This document shows positions 1 through 9,805 of a DNA stretch of 64,000 nt, one piece after another (the first letter of the stretch is position 1; every line of letters begins with the position of its first letter). The position numbers and the translations under genes were made by a program. The stretch is from the NCBI GenBank assembly GCA_037127315.1, contig JBBBDQ010000307.1, forward strand, positions 2,578,501 through 2,642,500, given 5' to 3'. The stretch comes from Ascarosepion bandense. Its lineage: Eukaryota; Mollusca; Cephalopoda; Sepiida; Sepiidae. Below the pieces are notes generated by a model, which saw only the letters and a list, made by a program, of their open reading frames with translations, made no database searches and was not told the DNA's origin.

Positions 1-136
1 GACCGGTGCTTCAACGTAAGTAAGTTGGTCGATTGCTAGGTCGAGGGCGGACCCGAAGGCATTCTTTTCTTTCGCTACTACCTTGCGTTAGGGGTGAACG
101 CGACTCCTCTCCCTCGATTTCTCTATCTATCCTTGA
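1..136. other. unassigned sequence at window edge
   Basis: No open frame, RNA motif or repeat that I recognise. It ends where a Helitron-like terminus begins. Confidence 0.3.
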
Positions 137-222
137 CTAGCAGTATTGCTCGGGTGTAATGAAAGCTTTAAAACTAATCCATGGTCCTGGAGCTCAGACT
201 CTTTCGACGTCGCACGAAAGAC
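137..222 (-). mobile_element. Helitron-like 3' terminal fragment
   Basis: Read on the minus strand, this matches the last ~85 bases of the Helitron-like element at 21674-22359, including the shared run about an accurate 'ccatggattag' and the terminal CTAG (137-140). It lacks about 9 bases (cgccgggct) that make one side of the subterminal hairpin in the other copy. Only the tip is present. Confidence 0.5.
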
Positions 223-299
223 TAAAAAGCAATAGTTGTTTCCAGTTAAAGCGAAACCGTAGACTGAAAGAAAAATGAATGGATGTAAGTCAAATTTTG

Positions 300-612
300 A
301 TTTCATGGTATCGATATCAAATTTTCTGCACTATTGTAAGAACTGCAACCTTGAAACTTCTGAATATCGTTTCTTATATCTTTGTCTATGAGTGTATCAA
401 ATTTGATTGAAATCGGACCACTCCTTCTATATAACCCGATTTTTTCGATTATCGATTTTCGGTATTTATCGGGAGTACCTCGACACAAAACCTAGCTAAG
501 AACACTCGCAGACGCTTATAGTACAACTGTGTAAATTTCCAAGAAAATCGGTTCAGCCGTTTCAGAGTCTATAGGTAACGGACACACACACAGACAAAGT
601 TCCATTTATAAA
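300..612 (+). mobile_element. RTE-type LINE 3' end remnant
   Basis: The stretch holds repeated 'aaatcgg' phrases, a motif near 548-570 reading aaaatcggttcagccg, then a short CA-rich run and an AT-rich tail. This phrase is typical of the 3' untranslated tails of RTE and related non-LTR retrotransposons. No coding part is retained. Confidence 0.4.
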
Positions 613-770
613 TAAGTTTAGATTCCTCTTTTTGTTGTTGAGTGCTTAGCATAGAGGCGTCGAGTTTCCATTTTTAAAGTATTTTCTGTGACCCGGCTGG
701 AGATCGGACCTGCAACTTATCTACCCCGTAGGCGAGCACGCTACCATTGCGCTACAGTTTGAACGTGATA
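613..770 (-). mobile_element. tRNA-derived SINE (SINE-C)
   Basis: On the minus strand a pol III A-box-like element (737-754, core tagcgcaatggtagcgtg) is followed by a B-box-like element (700-710, ggtccgatctc), at tRNA-like spacing. The unit could fold roughly as a tRNA but lacks a clean CCA-end acceptor. A SINE head is more likely than a functional tRNA gene. Confidence 0.55.
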
Positions 771-1129
771 TCACGCATTACTTTCAATACAGTGTCATCC
801 GTGTATCATATTAAGATTGCGTTTGCGAGTAAGGTAGTTTGCGAGTGAGCTAGAAAGGTGGTTAAGTGGGTGGTAAATTGCAAAATCGCTGACCGGTGTA
901 GCGTAGTGGAATCAGGAAGGGGAGTGAAACGTCAAGAGTTCGTAGTTTGGTGGTAGAATGATAGCGAATTATTGTGAGATAGATATTGGATAGAATGAGA
1001 GAGAAAGAGCAAAGAGAAGATGGTCCCCATTCAGGACGTAGATGGTCATTACTCTCTACTATTTCCTTTTCTTTGATATTTAAATTGGCATGAATTATTT
1101 TACTGTTACTTTTTTTTGAATTCTGAATT
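771..1129. other. unassigned intergenic or intronic sequence
   Basis: Contains a long minus-strand reading frame without recognisable protein features, and purine-rich stretches. Nothing supports a gene. Confidence 0.3.
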
Positions 1130-1400
1130 TGTAAAAAATAAATTAACCCCGAGCAAGACGATAAAGCCACTAAGGAGCAATTGGGGCTACTAGGAGGAAA
1201 AGGGAATGAAAAAATGTTAGAAGGAATCAGAAACCTAATCCTGAACAAGAAACCAGGGATAATCCTTAGTCCTGTTAAAAAAAAAAAAAAAAACAGGGGA
1301 TGAGAATGAACAGGACGATAAGAGAACCCATCTATTCTTATGGAAGTAAAAAAGCAAATGGAAGAAACAGAAATTTAAATTATATTTACTATCTCTATTC
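1130..1400 (-). mobile_element. old SINE-E / CR1-tail remnant
   Basis: On the minus strand it contains a diverged version of the tail shared by SINE-E and the CR1-like LINE (1140-1195, 'gagcaa...cactaag...ggggctac'). The 'cctgaacaagaaacc' body seen at 10.4-10.8 kb and 62.3-62.7 kb follows. A poly-A run lies at 1275-1291. Confidence 0.45.
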
Positions 1401-1439
1401 AATCAAGACTAGAAGGCACAGTCTACACTGTTCATTCTC

Positions 1440-1640
1440 TGATTGTGGGTGAAAGATGAATTCATTTTCTCCCAAGTTAAAGAGGCTTGGATAGCTGCTC
1501 GAATCGTAGAGCTGAGATCGAATTCCAGTCTAGTTCATTATTACATACTAATACCTTTGGAAAAAGTATGTATCAATCTCTTCTTTTCCCCAAGATATGG
1601 ACAAATAGCAGAACAGATTAGGCTATTTAACCTTGGTTGG
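1440..1640 (+). mobile_element. SINE-A, diverged copy
   Basis: Diverged copy of the commonest tRNA-derived SINE in the window. The B-box-like 'gatcgaattcc', the 'taccttggaaaaag' middle and the 'aacagattaggctat' 3' half are all recognisable. Confidence 0.55.
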
Positions 1641-1699
1641 TAACAAGTCTAGGAGGAGGTTTTCGATGAAAGTTCTGCGCAAGTAATATACACACTTGC

Positions 1700-1815
1700 A
1701 ATAGGACGCGTGATTTTGCTGGATAAAATGTTGAAAATGCAGTAATCGTTCTTGCAGAAGTTCTTCTATCGCATTTCTCGCTTGTGGAACTCTCTTCCTG
1801 CTTTCTTATCAACTA
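1700..1815 (+). pseudogene. CR1-like LINE ORF2 C-terminal scrap
   Basis: Translates to a short piece with the motif FYRISRLWNSLP. This matches the SRLWNSLP block near the C-terminus of the CR1/Jockey-group LINE found intact-frame elsewhere here (28132-28330, 44640-44790). Interrupted by stops. Confidence 0.5.
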
Positions 1816-1821
1816 TAGTTC

Positions 1822-2306
1822 TGGGCATGACGGTAAACTGCATCCGGCAACAAGGCCTCTGATTGGGAGGTTGTGAGTAGCATGGAACCACCTCTTAATT
1901 GCTGTTGTTACCAGATCCACCCTGACCCGGAGTGGTCGCACCTGTTAGTCCCAGCTATGGGCAAGTAGTTATGAAAGTATAAAAATACACTTTTATAGAA
2001 ATATATACATAAAAATAGACTTTTATAGAAAAATATACATTTTTGAAGAAAAATTTATTACCACAACGCATTTTTGAAAGAAAAAAGATTTTCTCCACAA
2101 AATATTTTTGAATACAAAACAAGACATTTTCAGTTTTCTAAAATAAAAAAGAATAAAAACAAAAAAATCATTAAAAGCTGACTAAATCAACTTCTGATAG
2201 CCTTCTCGCTATAAGCAAACATTAAGAAGATGCCTTAAAACTCTAGCTTTTTTGGCATTAAATAATCCCACAGAAGTTGATATGCCGTTAAACAAAACTC
2301 ACACTT
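1822..2306 (+). mobile_element. family M interspersed repeat
   Basis: Starts near 'atgacggtaaactgcatcc' and ends with 'ttgatatgccgttaaac' after a 'ggcattaaat' motif. The same 5' and 3' blocks occur at 26766-27065, 28868-29414 and 60503-61828, and the 3' block at 14575-14743. The centre holds one or two units of an AT-rich repeat (cattttTgaaggaaaa-like). That centre is hugely expanded in two other copies. No coding capacity or pol III boxes seen. Confidence 0.65.
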
Positions 2307-2416
2307 AACAACTATGATCCTTAAAAAAATGCGATTTGATTCGAAGGTCATCTCTTTTTTGAATCTTCGGTTTTAACGTGGATTTTCCAAGCGCAGCTTG
2401 CATGCGGTAAAGAGGC

Positions 2417-2510
2417 CTCGTGTCGACGTCGTGTCGACGTTGTGTCGTCTCGTGTCGACGTCGTGTCGACGTTGTGTAGTCTCGTGTCGACGTCGTGTCG
2501 TCTCGGGGCC
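2417..2510. repeat. 32-bp CpG-rich minisatellite
   Basis: A 32-bp unit rich in gtcgac starts at 2417, 2449 and 2481, giving about 2.9 copies. It is a GC- and CpG-rich island in AT-rich surroundings. The open frame across it only reflects the repeat. Confidence 0.75.
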
Positions 2511-3390
2511 ACGTCGTGCCCCTCGTATTCATCATACTTGACCCGGAATGGTGTAATAAAATAAATCTAGTAACAGAATAATAGTAATCTATTGATCTAT
2601 ATTGTTGGAATAAAAAGCAATAATAGAATGGGTTAAATGTTGAAATAATCTATATTGCATAAAACAGGTGCTACTTTGCTGTTCGTCACACACTGTCTGC
2701 ATATGACTTTGCATGCATGAATACACAACATGTGCATATCTTTGTTTGTGACTTGCATGTGCTTGTGCTATTTAATGTACATGCAAGCACACAAGCATAC
2801 ATAATTTGACTGACATTCTACTCAGTCTAGACAGCCCCTAGCTTATGCTGGGCAATAAAATAACGATGTTGAAGAAACATGTTATCTAGGATCCCCAGGC
2901 AACAAAGGTATCAGTTGAATGAACTGTGCTACATGGATCACGTTACCATAAATATTAATATATAGAGCACTCCCACAGGAGTTTAAGTGTGTTCCAGAGA
3001 ATTCTGGGTATTCTACCTCGCGCAGAATATACATTGTCGGACTCTCTGCTTTCGGGCGGAGGGTGATAGCCCAGTCGAGAATCCGCTGACAGGTAGTCTT
3101 GTCTGGGAATTATTAGACAGTAAATTTTTGCCCGGGCTTTAGGGCCCGGATACCTGACGTTAAAAAGGCCTTGTGCCACATTACACCTCGGTAGGGAGGT
3201 ATATAAATATCATTCTAGTATATTCTGTTTAGGACTGATTGTTGACTTGCTTATTGAACAATTCCCGACTGTTTTTTTTTTTAATCTCTGAAAATAACTT
3301 TATTGGATTCGCATTAAGTTCATTTATTTTCTTTTGTTTATTTTATTTGATACTTTTTTTAATTGTAATTTCTGTTTATCTTTTCGGTCT
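2511..3390. other. unassigned sequence with possible LTR-like stretch
   Basis: Unclassified. On the minus strand 3182-2880 has a TATA-like run and TG...ACA borders reminiscent of an LTR, but no matching target-site duplication was found. An imperfect hairpin built on 'gcatgtgcttgtg' lies near 2750-2800. Confidence 0.25.
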
Positions 3391-3786
3391 TTAACCCTCT
3401 AGGGCCATTCGTATCATATTAGTGGGGGATCAGTTTATTACTTCATGACAATAGAAAACCGATCACCCACTTTATGCCCAGTAGAAGCCTTAACCCTCTA
3501 GGGCCATTCGTATCATATTAGTGGGGGATCAGTTTATTACTTCATGACAATAGAAAACCGATCACCCACTTTATGCCCAGTAGAAGCCTTAACCCTCTAG
3601 GGCCATTCGTATCATATTAGTGGGGGATCAGTTTATTACTTCATGACAATAGAAAACCGATCACCCACTTTATGCCCAGTAGAAGCCTTAACCCTCTAGG
3701 GCCATTCGTATCATATTAGTGGGGGATCTGTTTATTACTTCATAACAATATAAAACTGATCCCCCACTTTATGCCCAGTATAAGCC
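3391..3786. repeat. 99-bp chimeric tandem repeat, 4 units
   Basis: Units begin at 3391, 3490, 3589 and 3688, an exact 99-bp period, and a fifth start at 3787 leads into a full MITE. Each unit is about 28 bases of the MITE left tip (TTAA plus ccctctagggccattcg and onward). These are followed by about 71 bases identical to the reverse complement of the SINE-A-associated tail (agtgggggatc ... cagtagaagcc). The first three units are essentially identical and the fourth has several substitutions. Confidence 0.9.
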
Positions 3787-3790
3787 TTAA

Positions 3791-4062
3791 CCCTCTAGGG
3801 CCATTCGTATCATATTTGATACAGTATGAAAACAAGCCTTGAATGAAATATTTTCCTGAAAAATTTTTTAAGAGAAATATTTTATAAATTTCAAATGAAA
3901 GCAGTACTGACTGCTCAGTCAATGAATACCAAATGTTTCCTTATAGGGAAATACCAAATGTTTCCTTATAGGGAAATACCAAATGTTTCCTTATAGGGAA
4001 ATACCAAATGTTTCCTTATAGGGAAATACTGTATCAAATATGATACGAATGGCCCTAGAGGG
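3791..4062. mobile_element. piggyBac-like MITE, copy 1
   Basis: A 272-bp element flanked by TTAA at 3787-3790 and 4063-4066. The 37-bp terminal inverted repeats look perfect and begin CCCTCTAGGGCC. TTAA targets and CCC starts are the signature of piggyBac-type transposition. It carries four tandem copies of a 25-bp unit (taccaaatgtttccttatag plus 5 bases) next to the right terminus. There is no transposase, so it would need one in trans. It sits inside the TTAA of a minus-strand SINE-A tail, which continues on both sides. Confidence 0.8.
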
Positions 4063-4066
4063 TTAA

Positions 4067-4215
4067 TCATATTTCTATTATATTCAGTCAGTCAGTTAAG
4101 TGCCATACGTGAAACACGCTTAGGCGATCATGTCTCGAAAGAGACATGACAGACTGGGCAGAAGATTATCCCACAGTAGGTTGCCATTGCTTTCTGCGGT
4201 AGACTGGTGAATTAT
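4067..4215 (-). mobile_element. SINE-A 3' half
   Basis: Reverse-complement SINE-A 3' region with the 'gtcagtcagttaagtgcc' end, the CATGTCTC/GAGACATG hairpin and the 'ctgcggtagactgg' block. It continues the SINE tail interrupted by the MITE at 3791-4062. Confidence 0.75.
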
Positions 4216-4240
4216 ATTATTATATTAATAAGTAGTAATT

Positions 4241-4294
4241 AGTGGGGTATCAGTTTATTACTTCATGACAATAGAAAACCGATCACCCACTTTA
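4241..4294. repeat. short hairpin module of SINE-A tail
   Basis: Imperfect inverted repeat with arms agtggggtatc and gatcacccact. The same ~53-bp module occurs in the 99-bp array and at 11.66, 12.24, 12.55, 16.80, 50.24 and 50.52 kb. Confidence 0.65.
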
Positions 4295-4313
4295 TGCCCA
4301 GTATAAGCCTTAA

Positions 4314-4535
4314 CCCTCTAGGGCCATTCGTATCATATTTGATACAGTATGAAAACAAGCCTTGAAAGAAATATTTTCCTGAAAAATTTTTTAAGAGAAA
4401 TATTTTATAAATTTCAAATGAAAGCAGTACTGACTGCTCAGTCAATGAATACCAAATGTTTCCTTATAGGGAAATACCAAATGTTTCCTTATAGGGAAAT
4501 ACTGTATCAAATATGATACGAATGGCCCTAGAGGG
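4314..4535. mobile_element. piggyBac-like MITE, copy 2
   Basis: A 222-bp element between TTAA at 4310-4313 and 4536-4539, with the same 37-bp inverted repeats as copy 1. It has two rather than four of the 25-bp units, which accounts exactly for the 50-bp length difference. The rest is almost identical to copy 1, including about 28 bases of left flank, so it is either a local duplicate or a second insertion at an equivalent SINE-tail TTAA. Confidence 0.8.
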
Positions 4536-4539
4536 TTAA

Positions 4540-5369
4540 AAAAAATGGTGGGCTTTGGTTGCCATATTTATCTTATCTTTAGTTTTGACGTTTACTTTTT
4601 ATTATGTTTAAATTTATCTTTCATTTTTCTTGACCAAAGTTTTAAGAAAAAAGGGGGAGAAAAAGAAAGTAAACGTTTCAACCAGACACTTTCCGTTGAT
4701 TTTTTTTTTTTTTTAATCGGTTTATTTTGTCAGTTTCTTCAGCCGATTTTTATTTTCCTTGTTTAACGTTTATTTTTTCTGGGTTTTTCTTTCGTTTTCT
4801 TTCTAATTTATTATCTTATTCTGGTTGTATTTAATTGAATTTCATCTTTGAACGTGCTTTATTTTTTTTGGTTGAACCATATTTTTATTTTTCGTCTTCG
4901 GATAAACTTTATTTTTTCGTCTGCTGCCGAAGTTTATTTTTAGTTTTCGTCTTTGGGCGAATTTATTTTTTTATCTTTTGGGTGAACTTCATTACTTTTT
5001 TTTGTTTTCGTTTTTCGACGAACTGTATTTTTTTTATCTTTGGGTAAATTTTTTGATTCTTTGTTTACTTGTTCGTCTTTGGACAAACGTTATTATTTTT
5101 CAGATTTTTTTTTTTGTTTTGTCTTTGTGCGAATTTTTTATTCTTTATTTTTTTTTTTTTAGTTTGTCGTCTTTGACGAATATTTATACTTTATCTTTTA
5201 TTTTTTCGTCTTTTGGGGCAATCATTATTGTTTTTGTATTAAATACTTATTTTTTGATCCCCTCTTCCTCTAATCAACCTGACACAAGAAAAAGATTTAT
5301 AAAAATAAAACCACCGGGAATTCGTGCTCATGCTGGAAGTCTCCACCAAGTTGTATAATAAACATTAGG
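4540..5369 (+). other. T-rich leader with CGTCTTTGG motifs
   Basis: Very T-rich strand in which short motifs of the type ttcgtctttgg followed by acgaa recur irregularly every ~40-50 bases between 4840 and 5230. The long Phe/Leu-rich frames are products of composition. It lies just upstream of the Tx1-like LINE and may be its 5' untranslated region. Confidence 0.4.
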
Positions 5370-6250
5370 AAATTTCTGGAAACGACTAAAAGTTACGACC
5401 ATCTTTTGAAAGATGACGGGCTTTTTGAAAACCCTAACGAATTACATATGTTTGAAAAGAAAATAGTGTCGGTCTTAGTGGTGGACAAGCGTGCGCGCAA
5501 AATTTGTCGCTCCTCGAAAGACACAGTGATTTGATCACTAGTGTCTCTGGGGGTCAAGTGCCAAAAAGTAATTGAAGGAACTGGCTTTTTCATGTTGGAT
5601 GTGCTGCTACCTACACCATAAGACTGCCTGGAAATGGCTCACAAAGAGCTAGTGACGAAAGATATGATTTTAACAATGGAATATGAGGGTCGAAGAGGGT
5701 ATAATGTAGAAGTATACAAGGTCTCTTCTCAAGTCGCCAGAGAGCATCTGGCTTTGTTCTCCATGTATGGCCAAATACTGGCTGCCTCCTCTGACAACCT
5801 GAGCGGAGGATGAACGTTTGGCGTCACAACAGATCATTGGACTTACGTTTTCATCAGCATTTACTTGGAGTGTTGTAGCCGGAAAATGCCTTTCATTGTG
5901 ACCAACCGAAAACCAACTTGTTGGAAGTGCACAGAGAATAGTTACCGCTCCTTTTTCTGCTCAGAAGAAGACCGCTGTAGCTCTGGCCGCTGGTTAGTAT
6001 TATTTCCGGAGCGCCTACCAGCGTCGCAGTTTGGTGTAAGTAAACCCCAGGATGAGTCTTGGCCCACATCTCTTCAGTATTCGAAGCCTTCCGTACGAAG
6101 AAAATGACCACACAAAATTAGTGAGGACATCTGCCCGTCTCCGAAGAGACAGGCATGAAGGTATTATGTCATTCAAAGAGGCTGAAATGAAACATGCCGT
6201 GGATGTTTACTTCCCGGCCATGTTCAATGCAGAAGGGGAACCCTAATCGA
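5370..6250 (+). pseudogene. Tx1-like LINE ORF1 (gag-like) remnant
   Basis: Reading across stops gives a gag-like protein that ends in a zinc-knuckle region around 5910-5960. The knuckle reads CWKC, four residues, Tyr, four residues, Cys, so the CX2CX4HX4C pattern has its histidine changed to tyrosine. LINE ORF1 proteins of the Tx1/L1 group bind their own RNA through such knuckles. Stops at about 5533 and 5623 and later frame changes show decay. It precedes the reverse-transcriptase part at 6720-8410 in the same orientation. Confidence 0.6.
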
Positions 6251-6719
6251 TTTGATAATGGCACTTTCGTTAGCTAGCGTGAATGCCCGGGAGCTGAGAT
6301 CGGAGTCTTGCAGGGTGAATATATGTTTTGTACAGAAGAAACCCTATTTTCAACTCGCGATCCTATATCACTTTCAACATTCTATCTAGAAAAAAATTAC
6401 CTTTTAATCAGCATGTTTTGATAGACATTCGAGAAGTGTTTCTTGGCTGGTGAGCAAATCTCATTGAAGTTTATGCGCCCCGTTTGGTAGTTTTAGCTGG
6501 GATTAGAATGCCGTCCTTGACCCAGACTTATAGTTTTCAATACGGGTACTAAACCTCGGTCGTGCATTTTAGTTACCTCGACCAAGTTCTTGTTTAGAGT
6601 CGACGTAGGACTCTTAGAGTGTCCAAGTTTTGAATCTATAATTTACACGGATCATAGACTTTTCCTGGTTTGTGTAAACTTAGATAAGGGAGTTGATGGG
6701 GGCTGTGGTTTGCAATAGA
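6251..6719 (+). pseudogene. decayed LINE endonuclease region
   Basis: Short scraps such as EVYAPRL-like sequence near 6466-6490 lie between ORF1 and the reverse-transcriptase domain, where an APE-type endonuclease belongs. The frame is broken too often to identify catalytic residues. Confidence 0.35.
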
Positions 6720-8410
6720 TGGTGGGATAAACTTAAATCGAAAATTAAGTCATTTGCTGCTGACTAGAGCTGTCGGCTCAATCTAGCTAGTTTAGCAGCG
6801 CAAACGGCAGCGAAGAAAAAAGTTGATCGGGCTATTATATCTCGCGTTAGCTGGGACGTGGCCATAGTTAGGACCGAGCTTGCTTCCCAGGAAGGATCAA
6901 ACTCTGGTAGTTAAAGCTAGATTAAAAAAGAATGTCTTGCGAAGCGACGAATATGTTCGCTGAATTGCGTGCGGGGGAAGTCAGAAAAGTGTATCAACAT
7001 GTCGCGCGCGTCACATTGCCGGATAATCGGACTTACAAAGTCAAATTGGTTGGTCGGGATAAATCTCCGAGTTTAGATGGTCTACCCTACGAACGGTACT
7101 TGAGGCAGTCACTCGTCCACGCCCCTTTGCTTGAACTGATTTTCAACAACTTTATGAAGAAGCGGTCTATACGTCAACGCTTCACCAGAGGCATGATCAA
7201 GTTACTATGCAAAGACAAGAACGACGGGGAAGGGTTAGGTAACTTTCGCAGGCTATTCTATTTAGTCTGATTAGCTCCGAACAGACTTGTGCTGTGAAAG
7301 GCATGACTATTCATATGGTAAGCCTGATCATCGTGCAAGCTGACCGTGAAGCCACGCTGGTCAATTTAGATCAGTCAAAGACATTCGATAAGGTTGACCA
7401 TACATTTCTGGAGGCTGTCCTTTTAGCTGCTGGTTTCGTGCGGTAATTTCGAATTTGGATCCCTTTTTTGTATGTGACTTCCAGCGCGCTAGCGGAAGTG
7501 AATGGGGTTCGATCGAAACTTTTCGTATTGTCTCTTGTTCGCTTTCGCTTTAAGTTCTTGCGTTGGAGCCTTTCCTTAGAAAGTTAAAGGCGAATCCGGT
7601 TCTGCGCGGAATTCCACTACCTTGTGCTACGATCTCCTTGACGACGTTTCGGTTTTTGTGTCGAACAGAGCCGAGATTGACGAACTCAGCAAAGAAATCA
7701 GAGGGTATGTCTCTGGATGGACAGGCTGATTAATATGCTCGGCGTCTGGTTCGGTCTTGATTTTCAGTTGGAAATGAATTGATCGGCGGTGCAGGCCGTG
7801 GCCGCAATCGCTTTGTTGTCATCTTCCGTTTATCGTACTAATGCAATTAGTAAGGTTCTTGTTCCCTTTCTTGTGGGAAGGCAAGTCCTCCAAGGTACCT
7901 CGGGAGATCTGTTGTCTTTACCCTTTGAGGGCAGTTTGGGTATACCTAGCGTTGAGATTTGTCAACATACTTTACACATCGCGTTCCTGGATTAAATGTG
8001 TCTGCAAACGGATAGTGAGAGTGAATTCTGGAAGAGTGTGCACTCAACAGAGAAGAAGGCCCGCCGTTTACCTTGAGGCGAGTGCTCAGGATTATGTGAT
8101 TGGTGAGTTCGGTCTTACGAAGCACGGGGCTCGCTTAATATGGCATTGGGCGTCTGGGTTAAAATGCCTCATTAACGATGACGCACCACTCACCTAGATG
8201 GTAATTCGTAGGGCCTTCTGGGTCGGCAAAAGGCTTTGGGCTGTGCGCTGCTGTACTGGGGAGGTGGAGACCCTGGAACGCGTCTTCTTTAGATGTAGTG
8301 TCGTAGTCCCGCTATGCAAGTTTGTTGCTCTCGAGGACAGTTTTGTCTGTAGCAATGAGGCGCCGCCATTGACAAAGTGTTCTATGTGTTTTGTTTGCAT
8401 AGCGTTATGA
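6720..8410 (+). pseudogene. Tx1-like LINE reverse transcriptase, decayed
   Basis: The best frame (6932-7270) carries KSPSLDGLPYERYL and a following RKD-type block, the fingers region of non-LTR reverse transcriptases. Downstream frames give LDQSKTFDKVDH (RT motif A) near 7365-7400 and LGVWFGLD near 7738-7760. A C-terminal CC-rich knuckle-like block, ETLERVFFRCSVV, lies near 8266-8310. The YADD-type motif B/C region (~7630) is broken. These fit the Tx1/L1-like group that pairs with a zinc-knuckle ORF1. Many stops and indels make it inactive. Confidence 0.7.
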
Positions 8411-8414
8411 GAGT

Positions 8415-8760
8415 CATATGTGCGTTGTGGTGCTCGGAACGACAAATTGGGGTGTCGAGTTCAAATTCCAGTTGAACTCTTTGCATTCACTTACGGACAA
8501 AAATCTTTTGGAAAAGTATTAACCCGTCTCTTCCCTCCAGTTATGGGTTAAATAACAGGACAGATTGGTCTCGGCTAGCAACCAGTTTACCGTAGAAAGC
8601 AATGGCAACCTACTGCAGGAAAATCTTCTGCTCAGTCGATCATGTCTTGAAAGAGACATGATCGCCCAAAACGTGTATAACGTATGGCACTTTACTGATT
8701 TAGAGCACGCATCAGAAGGAGCTCTATGGGGACGAGAAGTTCACCTTTTTCCAACTGATC
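8415..8760 (+). mobile_element. SINE-A copy
   Basis: Contains 'gcgttgtggtgctcgg', B-box-like 'gagttcaaattcc', the 'agttatgggttaaataacag' middle and the terminal CATGTCTT/GAGACATG hairpin. It is inserted near the 3' end of the Tx1-like LINE. Confidence 0.75.
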
Positions 8761-9210
8761 ATCATCTTAGTCAAGATTAGGACGGAAAGGCGGCGGAGTT
8801 CGGCAAAAAGTGGTTGAGTCTTGCGTGTTTGTGCCAAGTGAGGCGCCGACTTGGGGTGGCATTTCGATGTTCTAGATGCACTGAACATTAACCCCCTCCA
8901 ATATAGACTAAATTAGGCTTGTTTTTTTTGTCTTTAGTTTTCTCTTCTGGATTTATTTAGCTAGTGTTTGTTTGCTCATCGCTTTGTTTTATTTCTTTCC
9001 CTGTTGGTTTTTTTTTTTGTATTTTTTTTTTTTTTAGTTAGATTTTCTTTTAGTTAAATTTTCTTTTCTTTCTCCATGTTTAGGTAACCAGGTATGTCAG
9101 TTCTCTGGTGGGTGCGGAACGTCTTTCGTAATTCGGGTGTACAGAATTGTACAGATGTTTTTTTTTTTGTTTGTTTGTTTTTAAGTTAGGGCTTTATGGT
9201 TGGTTGGTTG
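8761..9210 (+). other. T-rich sequence, probable LINE 3' UTR
   Basis: No coding signal. T-runs and 'tttagttttcttttc' phrases resemble the T-rich leader at 4540-5369, as if the two flank one LINE insertion. Confidence 0.3.
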
Positions 9211-9214
9211 TTTT

Positions 9215-9262
9215 GTTTTTATGGCATATCAACCTCGGCGGGTCATTCATTGCCAACTAAAT
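9215..9262 (-). mobile_element. family M 3' tip
   Basis: On the minus strand it matches the terminal 'ggcattaaatgacccgccga' ... 'gatatgcc' block of family M. Confidence 0.5.
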
Positions 9263-9384
9263 TTTTATTTATTTATTGCTGGTAATACCTTTTCCTTTCA
9301 ACAATTTAATAAGTTTTTGTGTCTAGTAATACTTTTTTCTTTTTCGAGTATCAAGATTCATTGGGATTTGTTTTTTAAGGGCAG

Positions 9385-9482
9385 GATCCCCAAGTCCTAC
9401 TCTGTTATTTAACCCATAACTGGAGTGAAGGGACGGATTAATATTTTTCCAAAGGGTACCAGTGCTTAAGTGAATGCAGGGT
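9385..9482 (-). mobile_element. SINE-A internal fragment
   Basis: Reverse complement of the SINE-A middle (tgcattcactta ... gttatgggttaaata). Confidence 0.6.
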
Positions 9483-9805
9483 ATTCATTCAAAGGGCTTT
9501 ATGGAGACGCTAAGGTATTATGGTGGACGTAGCAAGAAAGGTAAGCTTGGGTCAGTGTTTGTGTCGAGCTAAGTTTAACTATGACAGAAGAAGACCAAGC
9601 TTCCCCATTTTCCGGCCTTTTGGCACACATGTAGGCTTTTTTTGGTGGGGGGTTTGTGGGGGGCACATTACTGTGTATTTAGTATGTTCTGGTATTTTAC
9701 AGCGTTATATTGTATTATTCGAAGGATTGTTCAGTAAATTGATCTTTACGAGTTATCAAAAGTTCATTTCAGATTTACGTTACGAAAAACCAGCCTTTAT
9801 TTCTA
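9483..9805. other. unassigned sequence
   Basis: The 100-codon plus-strand frame here has no recognisable motif, and I see no support for a gene. Confidence 0.3.

Noticed and set aside
2880..3182. Second possible solo LTR (minus strand)
   Set aside because: TG/CA-like ends and a TATA motif exist, but the flanks do not match. Kept only as a remark.
3740..3922. Pair of near-identical ORFs at 3740-3922 and 4263-4445
   Set aside because: Both lie on the two MITE copies and their flanks, and the similarity follows the DNA repeat rather than a gene.
4978..5358. 126-codon hydrophobic ORF as membrane protein
   Set aside because: Phe/Leu richness comes from T-runs on that strand. There is no start context, splice site or family motif.
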